DNA from: an uncultured Oscillospiraceae bacterium
Lineage (GTDB): Bacteria; Bacillota; Clostridia; Oscillospirales; Oscillospiraceae
NCBI GenBank assembly: GCA_902497145.1
Contig: CABVDR010000010.1
Span: 1 to 60,120, forward strand
Length of the DNA: 60,120 bases
Reading direction: 5' to 3'
Shown here: positions 16,963 to 25,328 of the stretch, one piece after another
Layout of the letters: each line of letters begins with the position of its first letter
Position numbering within the stretch: position 1 is the first letter of the stretch
The notes under the pieces: generated by a model
Told to the model about the DNA's origin: nothing
The model's input: the letters and a program-made list of their open reading frames with translations, nothing else
Database searches by the model: none
Translations under genes and position numbers: made by a program

Positions 16963-18897
16963 TTATGCCAGGGGAAGGATTTTAACCTGGAAGGGGGCCA
17001 GCTCCTGCCCCAGGGTGCGGACAGAGACCTCATTGTGGTTGAGGAGGATACGCACTCGGCTGTCTCCCTCGCCCCGGATTACCGACTCTACCCCCTCCGG
17101 CAGCTCCAGCCGCTCCAGGCCGGCTTCAGCCATGGCCTGGTGGAGGACTTGGTCCAGGGTGGCCTGGTCCGGGGTGGTACCCAGATAATAGGCCGTGCCC
17201 TGACCGTAGGATCTGCGGGTGATGGCGGCGTACTGGCGGTAGAAGGGGTCGTCGTAGTGCCGCAGGACCTGAGCGCCCTGGGACACCACCATGTCCCGGA
17301 AGATCCCGGCGGTGCAGTTCCCGCCGGACAGGGGGATGCAGTCGTACTCCTGCACGCTCTCGGTCTCCTCCACGTACAGGCCCAGCAGGTCACCCAGGTC
17401 CACCGGGATGGTCTTGCCGAAGACCAGGTTGTTGTCCCGGTCCTTCACCGCCGTGCGGTAGGTCACCACCGCCACGCCCCCACCGGCCACATAGGCCTTC
17501 AGCCGCTGGGCAAAGTCGGGGTCGGTGATAATCAGGTTAGGCACCAGCACCAGCTTATAGTGGGAGAAGTCCCGGCTGGCTGGGATGACGTCCACACTCT
17601 GACCGGCCCGGAAGAGGACGCTGTGCAGCCGCTTCATCTCGGTTTCGCAGTCCAGCAGCATGCTCTGCTGTTGGATGCGGAAGGAGGCCAGAGCGTCATA
17701 GTCGTAGAGAATGGCCGTATCGCTGTGGACGGGGGTGGTGAGGGCCGGCTCGTAGGGCCGGACTTCCCGGAAAAAGCTCTGTGCCTCAAAGAAACGGCGG
17801 CGGGGGACGTTATCCGGGTCCAGGATGCCGCAGCAGAACTGCTCGGCCCCCTTGGTGGCGCCCCGATAGCGGAAGTACATCAGTCCCTCACAGCCGTGGG
17901 CCATGCCCTGCCAGCTCCACAGCTTGGCTTGATTGGGCCGGGGCAGAAAACCGGTGATGTCGTGGCCCTGGGCGCCCATGATGGCCTCGGTGATCCAAAA
18001 GTTCTCCCCCTTCAGGCCCCGGATATAATCCAGGCCGAAGGCGATCTCACTGGGAGGCAGGGGCTTCTTCTGACCGCCCCAGACAGGGTAGTTGTTATAC
18101 GCCACCCGGTCCAGCTCCCGGGCCACGGCCGAGTAGTCCACATGTTTGGCAAGCCCACCGCCGGGAAAGTCGTGCATGACCACAGCGTTGGGGATGATCT
18201 CATGGAGCAGCTTGGCCTGGAAGGCGGCAAAGGAGCGGATGTTTTCGCTGCAGAACCGCTCCCAGTCCAGGCGCAGGGCGGGGTTGTGGGTGGTGATGGT
18301 GGGTACGGGCAGGGGGACCTCCTCGAAGGAGTTGTACTCCTGGCTCCAGAAGGCGGTGCCGTAGGTCTGGTTCAGGGCGTGAATGTCTCCACCGAACTTA
18401 TCCCGCAGAAAACTCTGAAATTTGGCCCGGCACCGGGGACACCAGCACTGGTCGCTGCCCTCGTGGCCCAACTCGTTGTCGATCTGCCAGGCCACGATGG
18501 CCTTCTCGTCCTTGTAGTGCCAAGCCAGCTGGGTAATGATTTGGACGCAGTGCTCCCGGTAGGGCTGGCTGCTGTAACAGGCCACATGGCGGCCGCCGAA
18601 GGACCGGGAGGAGCCGTCGGGGAACTGGGAGAGAATATCCGGGTGTTTGTGAATGAGCCAGGCGGGTGGGGCGGCGGTTGGGGTGCCGAAGATGACTTGA
18701 AGCCCCTTCTTTTTGGCCATGGCAATGACCGCGTCAAAATAAGAGAAGTCGAAGCGGCCCTCCTCCGGCTCCATCCGGTGCCAGGAAAATTCGCCCATGC
18801 GGATTCCGTTGCATCCCAGCTCCAGGATGCGGTCCATGTCCGCCTCCATGAGGGCGGGGTCCCATTGTTCTGGGTAGTAGTCAACACCAAGCAGCAT
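16963..18897 (-). CDS. Beta-galactosidase, glycoside hydrolase family 42
   Basis: This 644-residue enzyme hydrolyses terminal beta-galactosides. It opens MLLGVDYYPEQWD, has the acid/base Glu in WQIDNELGHEG, four cysteines near residues 106 and 170-178 (CWCPRC) that in GH42 bind zinc, and the nucleophile Glu in FWITEAIMGAQGH. The TIM barrel is followed by the trimerisation and C-terminal beta domains. There is no signal peptide, so it acts inside the cell on imported oligosaccharides. It stands alone, divergent from the TetR gene, with its own promoter. Confidence 0.94.
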   Translation of the reverse strand: MLLGVDYYPEQWDPALMEADMDRILELGCNGIRMGEFSWHRMEPEEGRFDFSYFDAVIAMAKKKGLQVIFGTPTAAPPAWLIHKHPDILSQFPDGSSRSFGGRHVACYSSQPYREHCVQIITQLAWHYKDEKAIVAWQIDNELGHEGSDQCWCPRCRAKFQSFLRDKFGGDIHALNQTYGTAFWSQEYNSFEEVPLPVPTITTHNPALRLDWERFCSENIRSFAAFQAKLLHEIIPNAVVMHDFPGGGLAKHVDYSAVARELDRVAYNNYPVWGGQKKPLPPSEIAFGLDYIRGLKGENFWITEAIMGAQGHDITGFLPRPNQAKLWSWQGMAHGCEGLMYFRYRGATKGAEQFCCGILDPDNVPRRRFFEAQSFFREVRPYEPALTTPVHSDTAILYDYDALASFRIQQQSMLLDCETEMKRLHSVLFRAGQSVDVIPASRDFSHYKLVLVPNLIITDPDFAQRLKAYVAGGGVAVVTYRTAVKDRDNNLVFGKTIPVDLGDLLGLYVEETESVQEYDCIPLSGGNCTAGIFRDMVVSQGAQVLRHYDDPFYRQYAAITRRSYGQGTAYYLGTTPDQATLDQVLHQAMAEAGLERLELPEGVESVIRGEGDSRVRILLNHNEVSVRTLGQELAPFQVKILPLA

Positions 18898-18988
18898 GTG
18901 TAAGCCTCCTTTGGAATGGGGCAGAATCTCCCAGCGGCATTCTCTGCGCAGTGGACATGCCTGTGGAGGGAGTAAAAATATTAGAAAA

Positions 18989-19016
18989 ATTATACTAAAT
19001 TTTTACAAAAAAGCAA
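18989..19016 (-). promoter_or_regulatory. Sigma-70 promoter of the beta-galactosidase gene
   Basis: On the minus strand TTGCTT, 16-bp AT-rich spacer, TATAAT, about 90 bp upstream of the start codon. It lies in an AT-rich patch unlike the surrounding coding DNA. Confidence 0.6.
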
Positions 19017-19062
19017 GGGTATATAAGAAAAATAAGCACAAAATTGCCTGGACTGGTCCGCG

Positions 19063-19091
19063 TTGAAAAAATGTGCGTCCCATGCTATCAT
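19063..19091 (+). promoter_or_regulatory. Sigma-70 promoter of the TetR gene
   Basis: TTGAAA (19063-19068), 17-bp spacer, TATCAT (19086-19091). A short imperfect match to the operator seen at 19893 (GGACTGGTCC) lies just upstream at about 19050. Confidence 0.55.
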
Positions 19092-19158
19092 GGTGGGGCC
19101 GTACCTGGCGGAGGGGACGGCAGGTTTCGGCGGCAGGAGTGAGGGCCGCTAGGGAAGG

Positions 19159-19782
19159 ATGGAACGCACCTGCATGAAAGGCGAAACAAAGGGAACACGA
19201 ACCAAACAGCAGCTCTACCGCTGTGCCATGGAGCTGTTTCGGGAGAAGGGCTACGACCGGGTCTCGGTGGATGAGATCGTCCGGAAAGCGGGGACTGCCA
19301 AGGGCACGTTTTATATCTACTTCAGCTCCAAGGCGGATATTATTACGGAGATGCTGCGGCAGTACGATGACTACTACGACCAGGTGGCCGCCGGGCTGGA
19401 TCCGTCCTGGAGCGTGGAGCACCGCCTGGGGCATATGATCCAGGCCTCCTGCCGGTTTACCCAGGAGGTCATTGGCCTGGACCTGATTCGGGTGCTGTAT
19501 ACCAAAGAGGTGTCCGGGGCGGGCCGGGAGGTGCGGGAGCTCAACGAGGAGCGGGCTCTGTTTCGGATTCTGGTGGGCCTTCTGGAGGAGGGGCAGGGCA
19601 CAGGTGTGTGCCGCAGCACCCTGCCTGCCCAGGAGCTGGCCATGCTGATTCTCAGAGGGATCCGGGCCACCTTCTTTGAGTGGTGCTGCCAGAGCGGGGC
19701 TCTGGATCTCACCGGAGAGGCCATGCGGTTTTGGGAGGTTTTCTCCCAGGGACTGTTTATCAAAACGGAAGAAAAGATGTAA
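19159..19782 (+). CDS. TetR/AcrR family transcriptional repressor
   Basis: This 207-residue protein has an N-terminal TetR helix-turn-helix (about residues 14-60: RTKQQLYRCAMELFREKGYD then TAKGTFYIYFSSKADI) and a helical ligand-binding C-terminal domain. The start is uncertain: the ATG at 19159 directly abuts AGGGAAGG, while an in-frame ATG at 19174 lies 15 nt beyond it. The gene ends in a strong terminator, and the next transcription unit has a perfect inverted repeat downstream of its -10 box that resembles a TetR operator. It therefore probably represses the AbgT-amidohydrolase-carboxypeptidase operon until a ligand is present. Confidence 0.92.
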   Translation: MERTCMKGETKGTRTKQQLYRCAMELFREKGYDRVSVDEIVRKAGTAKGTFYIYFSSKADIITEMLRQYDDYYDQVAAGLDPSWSVEHRLGHMIQASCRFTQEVIGLDLIRVLYTKEVSGAGREVRELNEERALFRILVGLLEEGQGTGVCRSTLPAQELAMLILRGIRATFFEWCCQSGALDLTGEAMRFWEVFSQGLFIKTEEKM

Positions 19783-19820
19783 AAAATTCCGGCTGGAATT
19801 GGTTCCAGCCGGAATTTTTT
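19781..19820 (+). terminator. Strong bidirectional terminator after the TetR gene
   Basis: An 18-bp perfect stem begins within the stop codon: the left arm runs 19781-19798 (A-run, then TTCCGGCTGGAA), loop TTGG, right arm 19803-19820 ending in six T's. It isolates the TetR transcript from the following operon. Confidence 0.92.
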
Positions 19821-19857
19821 CGGGTATTTTAACGCATTAAATCGCTGGTGCATCTAC

Positions 19858-19886
19858 TTGACAGGCCTTAAGGTTACCTCTATAAT
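19858..19886 (+). promoter_or_regulatory. Consensus sigma-70 promoter of the AbgT operon
   Basis: TTGACA (19858-19863), exactly 17 bp, TATAAT (19881-19886): a full consensus promoter, expected to be very strong unless repressed. A perfect inverted repeat begins 7 bp after the -10 box. Confidence 0.9.
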
Positions 19887-19892
19887 AATTAA

Positions 19893-19914
19893 AAATATGA
19901 CTGCGGTCATATTT
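19893..19914. promoter_or_regulatory. Probable TetR-type operator over the transcription start
   Basis: AAATATGAC-TGCG-GTCATATTT, a 9-bp perfect inverted repeat with a 4-nt centre. The TGAC...GTCA core is common for TetR-family operators. Its position at about +1 of the consensus promoter would block initiation. Confidence 0.75.
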
Positions 19915-19950
19915 AAGAGCGGAGAACATGAGGAAAGGATCTGATCCACT

Positions 19951-21468
19951 ATGGCAGACAACAAGTCCCTGGAAAAGAAAACGGGCGGAATCCTGGGCAC
20001 CATTGAACGGGTAGGCAACGCCCTGCCCCATCCCTTCATCCTGTTTTTGTACCTGGTGGTGGCCCTGATCATTCTGGCTGCCGTTCTGGCCGGCCTGGGT
20101 GTGTCCGCGGTGAACCCCACCACCGGCGAGGTAGTAAAGGTGCAGAGCCTGCTTACCCGGGACGGAATGGTGTGGATTTTGGGCTCGCTGGTGAGTAACT
20201 TCTCCGGCTTTGCCGCCCTGGGCATTGTGCTGGTGATGCAGATGGCCATCGGTGTCACCGAGGCCAGCGGCCTGCTCACCACCGCCATCCGCCGGGCCGT
20301 GCTGGGCGTACCCACCTGGGCCCTCACCGCCACGGTGCTGTTTATTGGCATCAACGGCTCCATCGCCTCCGAGGCCTCCATTATCTTCATCCCGCCCCTG
20401 GCAGCCGCCGCCTTCTATGCCGCCGGCAAGCACCCTCTGGCGGGCCTCATCGCCGGCTATGCGGCCACCAACGCGGGCTTTACCGCCAACCTGATGATCA
20501 CCGCCACCGACGCCCTCCTTTACGGCGTCACTCAGGAGGCGGCCCAGATGATCGACCCCTCCTATACCACCACCCCCGCCAACAACTGGTACTTCATGAT
20601 CGCCTCCTGCTTCGTGCTGACCATTGTGGGTACCATTGTCAACGACCGCATCATTGAGCCCCGTCTGGGCAAGTTTACCGGCAGCGAGGTGGATGAGGCC
20701 CGGGACGCCACCGACCTGGAGAAAAAGGGCCTGCGCAACGCGGGTATCTTCTCGGTGATCTTTATTGCCCTCATCCTCATCGGCCTCATCCCCTCCAACG
20801 GCATCCTCCGGGGGGACGACGGCTCTATCATCAACGGGCCCTTCATCACCGGCCTGGTCCCCTTCCTGCTGGCTTACTTTGTGCTGGTGGGTGTGGTCTA
20901 CGGCTTCACGGTGGGTACCTTCAAAAAGCTGGAGGACATCCCCAAGGTGATGGCTGACTCCCTCACCTCTCTCACCGGCTACATCGTGCTGGTCTTTGTC
21001 ATCGCCCAGTTTATCGCCATCTTCAACTACACCAACCTGGCCATGGTCATTGCGGTCAACGCCGCCTCTTTCCTGAGCCATATCGGCCTGACCGGCGTGC
21101 CCCTCATCCTGGCCATCCTGTTGGTCACCACCTTCGTCAACTTCTTCATGACCAGCGGCACTGCCAAGTGGTACATCTTTGCCCCCATCTTTGTGCCCAT
21201 GTTCATGATGCTGGGCTACACCCCCGAGTTTGCCCAGGTGGTCTACCGCATTGCCGACTCCTGCACCAACCCCATTACCCCCATCTATCCCTACCTGCCC
21301 ATGGTCATCGGCATGGCTGCCAAGTACGACAAGAAGTTCGGCATGGGCAATGTTATCTCCATGATGATCCCCTACTCCTTCGGCTTCCTCATCATCTGGA
21401 CCATTTTCGTCATCGCCTGGATGTTCCTGGGCCTGCCTCTGGGACCCGGCGCCTCCGTGTTCCTGTAA
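19951..21468 (+). CDS. AbgT family transporter
   Basis: This 505-residue inner-membrane protein belongs to the family of the p-aminobenzoyl-glutamate transporter AbgT. It starts with a short hydrophilic stretch, then the typical VGNALPHPFILFLYL, GINGSIASEASIIFIPPLAAAAFYAAGKHP and the C-terminal SGTAKWYIFAPIFVPM and NPITPIYPYLPMVI segments (quoted in parts: GINGSIASEAS, FIPPLAAAAFYA). Members import acylated amino acids or export antimetabolites. AGGAAAGGA precedes the start. The next two genes encode hydrolases of amide and peptide bonds, so import followed by hydrolysis of an N-acyl amino acid or dipeptide is likely. Confidence 0.93.
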   Translation: MADNKSLEKKTGGILGTIERVGNALPHPFILFLYLVVALIILAAVLAGLGVSAVNPTTGEVVKVQSLLTRDGMVWILGSLVSNFSGFAALGIVLVMQMAIGVTEASGLLTTAIRRAVLGVPTWALTATVLFIGINGSIASEASIIFIPPLAAAAFYAAGKHPLAGLIAGYAATNAGFTANLMITATDALLYGVTQEAAQMIDPSYTTTPANNWYFMIASCFVLTIVGTIVNDRIIEPRLGKFTGSEVDEARDATDLEKKGLRNAGIFSVIFIALILIGLIPSNGILRGDDGSIINGPFITGLVPFLLAYFVLVGVVYGFTVGTFKKLEDIPKVMADSLTSLTGYIVLVFVIAQFIAIFNYTNLAMVIAVNAASFLSHIGLTGVPLILAILLVTTFVNFFMTSGTAKWYIFAPIFVPMFMMLGYTPEFAQVVYRIADSCTNPITPIYPYLPMVIGMAAKYDKKFGMGNVISMMIPYSFGFLIIWTIFVIAWMFLGLPLGPGASVFL

Positions 21469-21494
21469 TGGGTGCGGCATAGAGGAGACATGTT

Positions 21495-22751
21495 ATGACT
21501 TACAAAAAGCTGCTGTGCGGACAGCTGTATGACGGGGTGGAGGACCGCCTCCAGCCCAACCAGGAGATCCTGATCGGCGACCGCACCATTCTGGAAGTAG
21601 GGCCCCACACCGCCGCCCCCCAGGGGTGTCAGGTCATCGACCTGAGCGCCCTCACCGTCACCCCCGGCATGATCGACGCCCATGTCCACGCCTCCTTCTT
21701 TGACTGGCGGGAGATCAGCAAGGACGTGGTTTACTACTCCGACGGTATGCGGGCCCTGGCGGTGGCCGAGTGCGCCCGAAAGGCCCTGTCCGGCGGCTTT
21801 ACCACCATCCGCCACGTGGGTTGGTTCCGGCAGGACTATTCCTTGGACGTGAAGCGGGCCATTGAGGCCGGATACATCCAGGGCGCCCGCATGGTGGTGG
21901 CCCCCCACTTCCTGTGTACCCCCGGCAGCCACGGGGACACCACCCAGAGCATTGCGGTGAACCCGGTCCTCTCCAACTTCCTGGAAGGGCAGTATCCCAC
22001 CATGGGCACCGGAGCCGACTTTTTCCGCAACGCTGTGCGCCACGAGGTAAAGATCGGCGCCGACTTTATTAAGATCATGGCCACCGGCGGCTTCTTTACC
22101 CCTAACGACTCCCCGGAGGACATCCAGCTCTCTGACGACGAGCTGCGCTCCATCATCGACACCGCCCACGCTCTCCACACCACCGTTACCGCCCACGCCT
22201 ACACCGCCGAGCTGGTGGGCAAGCTGGCGGATATGGGCATCGACGGGGTGGAGCACGCCTCCCTGGCCGACCGGGAGGCCATCCACCGTCTGGAGGACCG
22301 GGACATTTACGTGGTGCCCACCCTGTGCCCCTACGACGAGATCGTGCTGCTGGACGAGGAGAAGCTGGCCCAGAAGTCCCCAGAGTTCCGGCGCAAGCTG
22401 TACCACTACCGGGACCGTCTGGTGGAGAGCCGCCGTCTGCTGTTGGACAGCAACCTGCGCCTGGGCTACGGCACTGACCTGGTGGTGGGCTATCAGAACT
22501 ATGAGTGCGGCCGGGAGTACTCCGCCTGGCTGCGCAATGGGGTGGACCCCTACCGGGCACTGAAGGCCGCCACGGCGGAAAACGCCCGGATCTTGGGGCT
22601 GTCCGATCAGATCGGCACCCTGAAGCCCGGCAAACTGGCCGACGTGGCCGCCTGGGGCCGGGATCTGTTGAGCGACCACACCGCCCTGCTGGACTGCGCC
22701 TTCGTGATGAAGGAGGGGCAGGAGGTGCCCAGCCGCTCCATGCTGTACTGA
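21495..22751 (+). CDS. Metal-dependent amidohydrolase (imidazolonepropionase / Xaa-Pro dipeptidase-like)
   Basis: This 418-residue enzyme has the amidohydrolase-superfamily metal motif GMIDAHVHASFFD (His63, His65), a candidate bridging lysine in FIKIMATGG, His residues in TVTAHAYTAEL and DGVEHASLAD, and the catalytic Asp in GYGTDLVVG. It ends with the beta-sandwich segment GTLKPGKLADVAAW. Relatives hydrolyse N-acyl amino acids or dipeptides with proline. GAGGAGACATGTT precedes the start. It sits 26 bp after the AbgT gene and 12 bp before the carboxypeptidase gene. Confidence 0.9.
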   Translation: MTYKKLLCGQLYDGVEDRLQPNQEILIGDRTILEVGPHTAAPQGCQVIDLSALTVTPGMIDAHVHASFFDWREISKDVVYYSDGMRALAVAECARKALSGGFTTIRHVGWFRQDYSLDVKRAIEAGYIQGARMVVAPHFLCTPGSHGDTTQSIAVNPVLSNFLEGQYPTMGTGADFFRNAVRHEVKIGADFIKIMATGGFFTPNDSPEDIQLSDDELRSIIDTAHALHTTVTAHAYTAELVGKLADMGIDGVEHASLADREAIHRLEDRDIYVVPTLCPYDEIVLLDEEKLAQKSPEFRRKLYHYRDRLVESRRLLLDSNLRLGYGTDLVVGYQNYECGREYSAWLRNGVDPYRALKAATAENARILGLSDQIGTLKPGKLADVAAWGRDLLSDHTALLDCAFVMKEGQEVPSRSMLY

Positions 22752-22763
22752 GGAGGAATTTTC

Positions 22764-24272
22764 GTGAATTACCAACAGCACCTGGAGACCATCACCCAGA
22801 TTGGCCGGGAGTTCCGCTACTGCAAGAGCGTGGAGTCCCTGTTTGAGTTGGATCAGTGGTCCGCCCTGCCCCTGCAAGGGGTGAACTACCGCCAGGAGAT
22901 GGCCGCCTATGTGGCCCGGGAGAAAACCCGCCTCTACTGTACCGACCAGGCTGCCCGGGAGGAGGCATACTTTGCCCAGGTGCCCCTGGACGAGATCGGA
23001 GACGAGGTGGAGCGGGGCGTGATCCGCACCTTCCTCCAGCGCCGCCGGGTGGCTGCCCGCACCCCGGAGGATTTACAGCGGCAGTATAGCCTCATCAAGG
23101 CGGAGTGCATGGAGAAGTGGAAAGAGGCCCGGGAGGCCAAGGACTACCGGATCTTTCAGCCCTGGCTGAAGCAGGCCTTCGACCTGAAAGGCCAGATTGC
23201 CAAAGCCATCGACCCCGACCGCCCCGCCTTTGACACCTTGGTGGGCCTTACTGACGACGGAGCGAACGTGGACGAGATCTCCCGGGAGTTTGACGTGCTG
23301 AAAGAGGGTTTACGGGCTCTCATGGCCAAGCTGTCCGGAGGCCGCGCCCCGCAGGGGGTGGACTATCCTCAGGGGGACCCGGCGGCGGTATCCGCCTTCG
23401 CCCAGAGCCTGGCCCGGGAGCTGGGCTTTACGTCTGACCTTGGCACCTTCAACGACCAGGTGGTCCACGGCTTCACCTCCTTCATGGGCCCCCGGGATGC
23501 CCGGGTGTCCACCTACCGCTCGGGCAGCCATGAGCTCATCTTCACCTGCCTCCATGAGGCGGGCCACGCTATGTACTCCACCGGCAGCAGCCAGAAGGTC
23601 ATCGCTGCCGGGCTGTGGGGCGGCATTGAGGGAGGGTTCCACGAGGCCAACTCCCGCTTCTATGAGAACATGGTGGGCCGCAGCCGGGCCTACTGGGACT
23701 ACTGCTTCCCCAAGCTGGTGAGCGCCCTGCCCCAGTTTGCGGGGATGGACCAAGATACCTTCTATCTGGGACTCCACCGGGTGCAGCCCAGTCTCAAGCG
23801 TATTGCCTCCGACGAGGTGACTTACAGCCTCCACGCCATTCTCCGTTTTGAGCTGGAGCGGGACTACTTTGCGGGAAAGCTCCAGGCCGAGGACATGGCC
23901 CAGGCCTGGAACCAGAAGTATCAGGACTACCTGGGGCTGTGTCCCCCCGACGACACCCAGGGGGTCCTTCAGGACATGCACTGGGCCGGAGACTACATCG
24001 GCTACTTCCAGAGCTACGCCCTGGGCAACATCTACGACGGCCAGATTCTCCAGGCTCTGGAGCGGGATAAGCCTGACTGGCAGGAGGATATCCGCCAGGG
24101 CAGATTTGCTCCTCTCAACGACTGGATGCGGGAGAATATCTGGAGCCACGGCTGCTGCCTGACCGCCGGAGAGCTGGTAAAGCGTATCACCGGCAGCTCT
24201 CTGGACGCCCGCCCCTTCCTGAAGTACCTGGATGAGAAGTACTCCATCCTCTACGGACTTGCACCCCAATAA
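22764..24272 (+). CDS. Carboxypeptidase, peptidase family M32
   Basis: This 502-residue zinc carboxypeptidase carries HEAGH at residues 264-268 with a downstream glutamate in FHEANSRFYENMVG, the pattern of M32 carboxypeptidases such as Taq carboxypeptidase. It is nearly all helical and has no signal peptide. The start is GTG with AGGAGG about 10 nt upstream. As last gene of the AbgT operon it probably trims C-terminal residues from imported or released small peptides. Confidence 0.95.
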   Translation: MNYQQHLETITQIGREFRYCKSVESLFELDQWSALPLQGVNYRQEMAAYVAREKTRLYCTDQAAREEAYFAQVPLDEIGDEVERGVIRTFLQRRRVAARTPEDLQRQYSLIKAECMEKWKEAREAKDYRIFQPWLKQAFDLKGQIAKAIDPDRPAFDTLVGLTDDGANVDEISREFDVLKEGLRALMAKLSGGRAPQGVDYPQGDPAAVSAFAQSLARELGFTSDLGTFNDQVVHGFTSFMGPRDARVSTYRSGSHELIFTCLHEAGHAMYSTGSSQKVIAAGLWGGIEGGFHEANSRFYENMVGRSRAYWDYCFPKLVSALPQFAGMDQDTFYLGLHRVQPSLKRIASDEVTYSLHAILRFELERDYFAGKLQAEDMAQAWNQKYQDYLGLCPPDDTQGVLQDMHWAGDYIGYFQSYALGNIYDGQILQALERDKPDWQEDIRQGRFAPLNDWMRENIWSHGCCLTAGELVKRITGSSLDARPFLKYLDEKYSILYGLAPQ

Positions 24273-24279
24273 AAAGACA

Positions 24280-24325
24280 AAAACGTCCCCGTTTTCCTAA
24301 AAGTTTGGGAGAACGGGGACGTTTT
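24280..24325. terminator. Bidirectional terminator between convergent operons
   Basis: AAAACGTCCCCGTT (24280-24293) pairs with AACGGGGACGTTTT (24312-24325), and the stem extends inward by four more pairs. T-runs follow on both strands, so it serves the carboxypeptidase operon from the left and the dlt-like operon from the right. Confidence 0.88.
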
Positions 24326-24359
24326 GTATAGAAAGGAGGAAGAGAAACAGCAGAGCATC

Positions 24360-25310
24360 TCACTGAGAAATCAAATTTTCATACGCCTTCAACTTTTCGT
24401 TCCAGTCGCCATAGGCCGGGTCGGAACGGTGGTCGGTGAGCCCATCCTTGCCTTGAAGGTAGTTGGACAAAAACTTGGTCACCTTCACTGCGCCGAAGTG
24501 GTTGAGGTGGTCGCCCTTGTCAAAGGTGTCTTGGGTCCAGTCGATCTTCACGTCCTCCAGATTGAGATCCAGGTAGTCGCAGCCCAGCTCCTGGGCAAAG
24601 GCCTCAATGCCGGCGTGGCGGGCGTAGTTCCAGTTTACCGGACTGGGGGTGCTCAGCAGCATAAACTGGGCCCCGTAGTCCTCACACAGCTCCTGGATGG
24701 CCTTGACATAGTACTGGTTGACCAGGGGGATGGTGGCTGCCGGTTCCTGGGTGGGCGCCATGTAGTCCACATTCAGACAGGGGTCCACCGTCTCGTTGTG
24801 GGTGTGGCCCTTGTAGGGGGCCTGTTCGGTGGCTGTGACGGGAGCGGTGGTAAAGTCGTTCCAGTGGAGATTTTTCCACCGGTCGTGGTAGCGGACAATG
24901 GGCAGGTATTTGGCCACCTCATCAGAGGCCATAGAGTCCAGCTTGATGGGCCGGTAGATGGCCAAGGTCTCCAAAATGACCAGCTTGGGACGCTGGTTTT
25001 CCAGAGCCCGTTCCAGCATGGTCTTGGTGTAAGGCAGGCGCTGGCTGTTGGTGCCGCAGGTGTAGCTGGTGTAGCCGGTGTCCTTCCACAGCAGCAGGGG
25101 AGAGAAGGAGGTATAGGCTTCACTGTCCCCCAGCACCAGGATGTCGATGGAGTTAGGGGCCTCGGCCAGGATGCCGTTGGCCCGCTCCTGCTCCATGCCT
25201 GATAAAGAATCGTTGTTTTTTGGGATAAAAATACGAGAAGCAATCACCAAAAGCCCCAGCAGTCCCGCCAGAAAGACCAGCCAGGCGATGATCCGTTTAC
25301 AGTAAGTCAT
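24360..25310 (-). CDS. Membrane-anchored SGNH-type protein (DltD/AlgX-like role)
   Basis: This 316-residue protein has one N-terminal membrane segment (about residues 7-27) and a domain expected outside the membrane. LVLGDSEAYTSFSP contains the block I serine of SGNH hydrolases (Gly61, Asp62, Ser63), and DKGDHLNHFGA near residue 270 supplies the Asp-x-x-His pair. In dlt and alginate systems proteins of this kind act after an MBOAT protein to place the acyl group on a polymer. It is the last gene of a five-gene operon, 18 bp after the MBOAT gene, with AAGGAGG before the ATG. It is not a standard DltD by overall sequence. Confidence 0.85.
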   Translation of the reverse strand: MTYCKRIIAWLVFLAGLLGLLVIASRIFIPKNNDSLSGMEQERANGILAEAPNSIDILVLGDSEAYTSFSPLLLWKDTGYTSYTCGTNSQRLPYTKTMLERALENQRPKLVILETLAIYRPIKLDSMASDEVAKYLPIVRYHDRWKNLHWNDFTTAPVTATEQAPYKGHTHNETVDPCLNVDYMAPTQEPAATIPLVNQYYVKAIQELCEDYGAQFMLLSTPSPVNWNYARHAGIEAFAQELGCDYLDLNLEDVKIDWTQDTFDKGDHLNHFGAVKVTKFLSNYLQGKDGLTDHRSDPAYGDWNEKLKAYENLISQ

Positions 25311-25328
25311 GAAACGCCTCCTTGGGGG

